DNA from: Acidimicrobiales bacterium
GTDB taxonomy: Bacteria > Actinomycetota > Acidimicrobiia > Acidimicrobiales > Aldehydirespiratoraceae
Assembly (NCBI GenBank): GCA_021604885.1
Contig: BQJV01000269.1
Coordinates: 1-5,138, forward strand
Length of the DNA: 5,138 nucleotides
Direction of reading: 5' to 3'
The notes under the pieces were generated by a model. It was not told the DNA's origin. It ran no database searches and worked only from the letters and a program-made list of their open reading frames with translations. Below are positions 4,483 to 5,138 of the stretch, piece after piece (positions within the stretch are counted from its first letter, which is position 1; every line of letters starts with the position of its first letter). The position numbers and the translations under genes were made by a program.

Positions 4483-5138
4483 ACGCCGGTTCGATCTGCC
4501 GGCGGAAGACTTCGAGCTGACCGACCGGGTCGGCGAACGGAATCAGCACCATCGAATCCAGCCCGGTGTCGAGGATGGCTTGGAACTCGGGGATGAGCGC
4601 CTTCGGTGTCGGGCCCACGATGACGTAGCCGTCCGGGACATCCTCCGGTGGGGGCGGGAGCTGTGTCACGTCGCCGCAGTAGAAGCCGACGAACACCGTG
4701 AGGTCGTGCGCAACGGTCCGACCGGCGCGGGCCCGTCCGGCGTCGATGCGTTCGCGGGCGGCGCGGATCTGTGCCGCGTCGTGACCTTCGGCGATCAGCG
4801 TGCCGTCCGCCACCTCGCCACTCAGCTCGAGCGAGTTCGGCCCCGTCACGCCCGCGACGATAGGCACGCGGCCGAGCGGCGGGAACCGCAGCTCGACGTT
4901 CGCGATCGAGATGTAGCGGCCGGTGTAGCTCGTGGGTCCGGCCAGGACCGCCCTCGTGGCCTCGATCGTCTCACGCAAGAGGGTGACGGGGGAGTCGACC
5001 TTCTCGCCGATTCGGTCCATCCAGTCGGGGACGCCATGGCCGATGCCGCCGATGATCCGGTTCGGGAAGCGGCGGTCGAGCGTCGCCCACTCCATGGCGA
5101 GGGCCGCGGGGTTGCGAAACGGCGCAGGCGCGATGCCA
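4463..5138 (-). CDS. LLM-class flavin (probably F420)-dependent oxidoreductase, 5'-truncated by the window edge
   Basis: This is the C-terminal part of a luciferase-like TIM-barrel oxidoreductase that uses FMN or coenzyme F420; the substrate is not identifiable. The frame stays open to the right edge, adding GIAPAPFRNPAALA before the internal Met at 5095, so 224 residues are visible of a usual ~300-350 and the true start is outside. Family hallmarks are RNPAALAMEWATLD followed by RIIGGIGHG, the helix around LRETIEATRAVLAG, and YTGRYISIANVELRFPP. VPIVAGVTGPNSLELSGEVADG, in the barrel core, is typical of F420-dependent LLM enzymes. The tail ends LEVFRRQIEPAFR. F420 rather than FMN is inferred from this style and the likely actinobacterial host. 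It is convergent with mftD, and the last 20 bp of the two genes overlap. A redox link to mycofactocin is possible but unproven. Confidence 0.92.
   Translation of the reverse strand, partial: GIAPAPFRNPAALAMEWATLDRRFPNRIIGGIGHGVPDWMDRIGEKVDSPVTLLRETIEATRAVLAGPTSYTGRYISIANVELRFPPLGRVPIVAGVTGPNSLELSGEVADGTLIAEGHDAAQIRAARERIDAGRARAGRTVAHDLTVFVGFYCGDVTQLPPPPEDVPDGYVIVGPTPKALIPEFQAILDTGLDSMVLIPFADPVGQLEVFRRQIEPAFRPGAG

Noticed and set aside
4484..4504. CGCCGG-N9-CCGGCG as a formal terminator for mftD
   Set aside because: It has only a 6-bp stem and a 9-nt loop, is followed by GAAGAC rather than a T-run, and lies inside the coding region of the convergent gene. It is noted under findings but not annotated as a terminator.

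Overview
This window of about 5.1 kb is a compact, GC-rich (clearly above 60%) bacterial chromosome segment, most likely from an actinobacterium. Three features suggest this. A mycofactocin-type flavoenzyme and an LLM-class (F420-type) oxidoreductase sit next to each other. A small protein resembles the actinobacterial MT0933-like 'antitoxin' family. The Lon fragment carries a GLAVTGAGGDV stretch that I associate with actinobacterial Lon. The high GC, the class III CoA-transferase and probable leaderless genes would fit Acidimicrobiia, but the class-level guess is inference only.

Layout from left to right. (1) The 3' part of lon (+, 3-983) covers the end of the AAA+ module and the whole Ser-Lys protease domain. 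(2) A seven-helix Bax inhibitor-1 (BI-1/YccA) family membrane protein (-, 987-1694) converges on lon with 3 bp between the stops. (3) A class III (CaiB/BaiF/Frc) CoA-transferase (-, 1732-2916) lies 37 bp upstream of the BI-1 gene on the same strand. (4) A divergent intergenic region (2917-3032) holds candidate back-to-back promoters, a leader hairpin and two Shine-Dalgarno sequences. (5) A 59-residue, highly charged MT0933-antitoxin-like protein (+, 3033-3212) is followed by a textbook Rho-independent terminator (3231-3269). (6) A complete mftD (+, 3313-4482) encodes the FMN-dependent pre-mycofactocin synthase and probably starts leaderless at GTG 3313. (7) The C-terminal two thirds of an LLM-class oxidoreductase (-, 4463 to the right edge) overlaps the mftD tail by 20 bp.

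The genes do not form one obvious pathway. The most informative point is that mftD, a peptide-cofactor maturation enzyme normally encoded with mftA/B/C/E/F, stands here among unrelated genes. Its nearest partner is an LLM oxidoreductase convergent with it. The tiny antitoxin-like gene has its own signals on both sides (SD, hairpin leader, terminator) but no adjacent toxin. No RNA genes, CRISPR arrays, insertion sequences or phage genes are visible, and no intergenic gap exceeds about 120 bp. I see no convincing evidence of a wholly new system. The best leads are the isolated mftD, the orphan antitoxin-like gene with its leader hairpin, and a shared GGTACCNT signal just upstream of two start codons.
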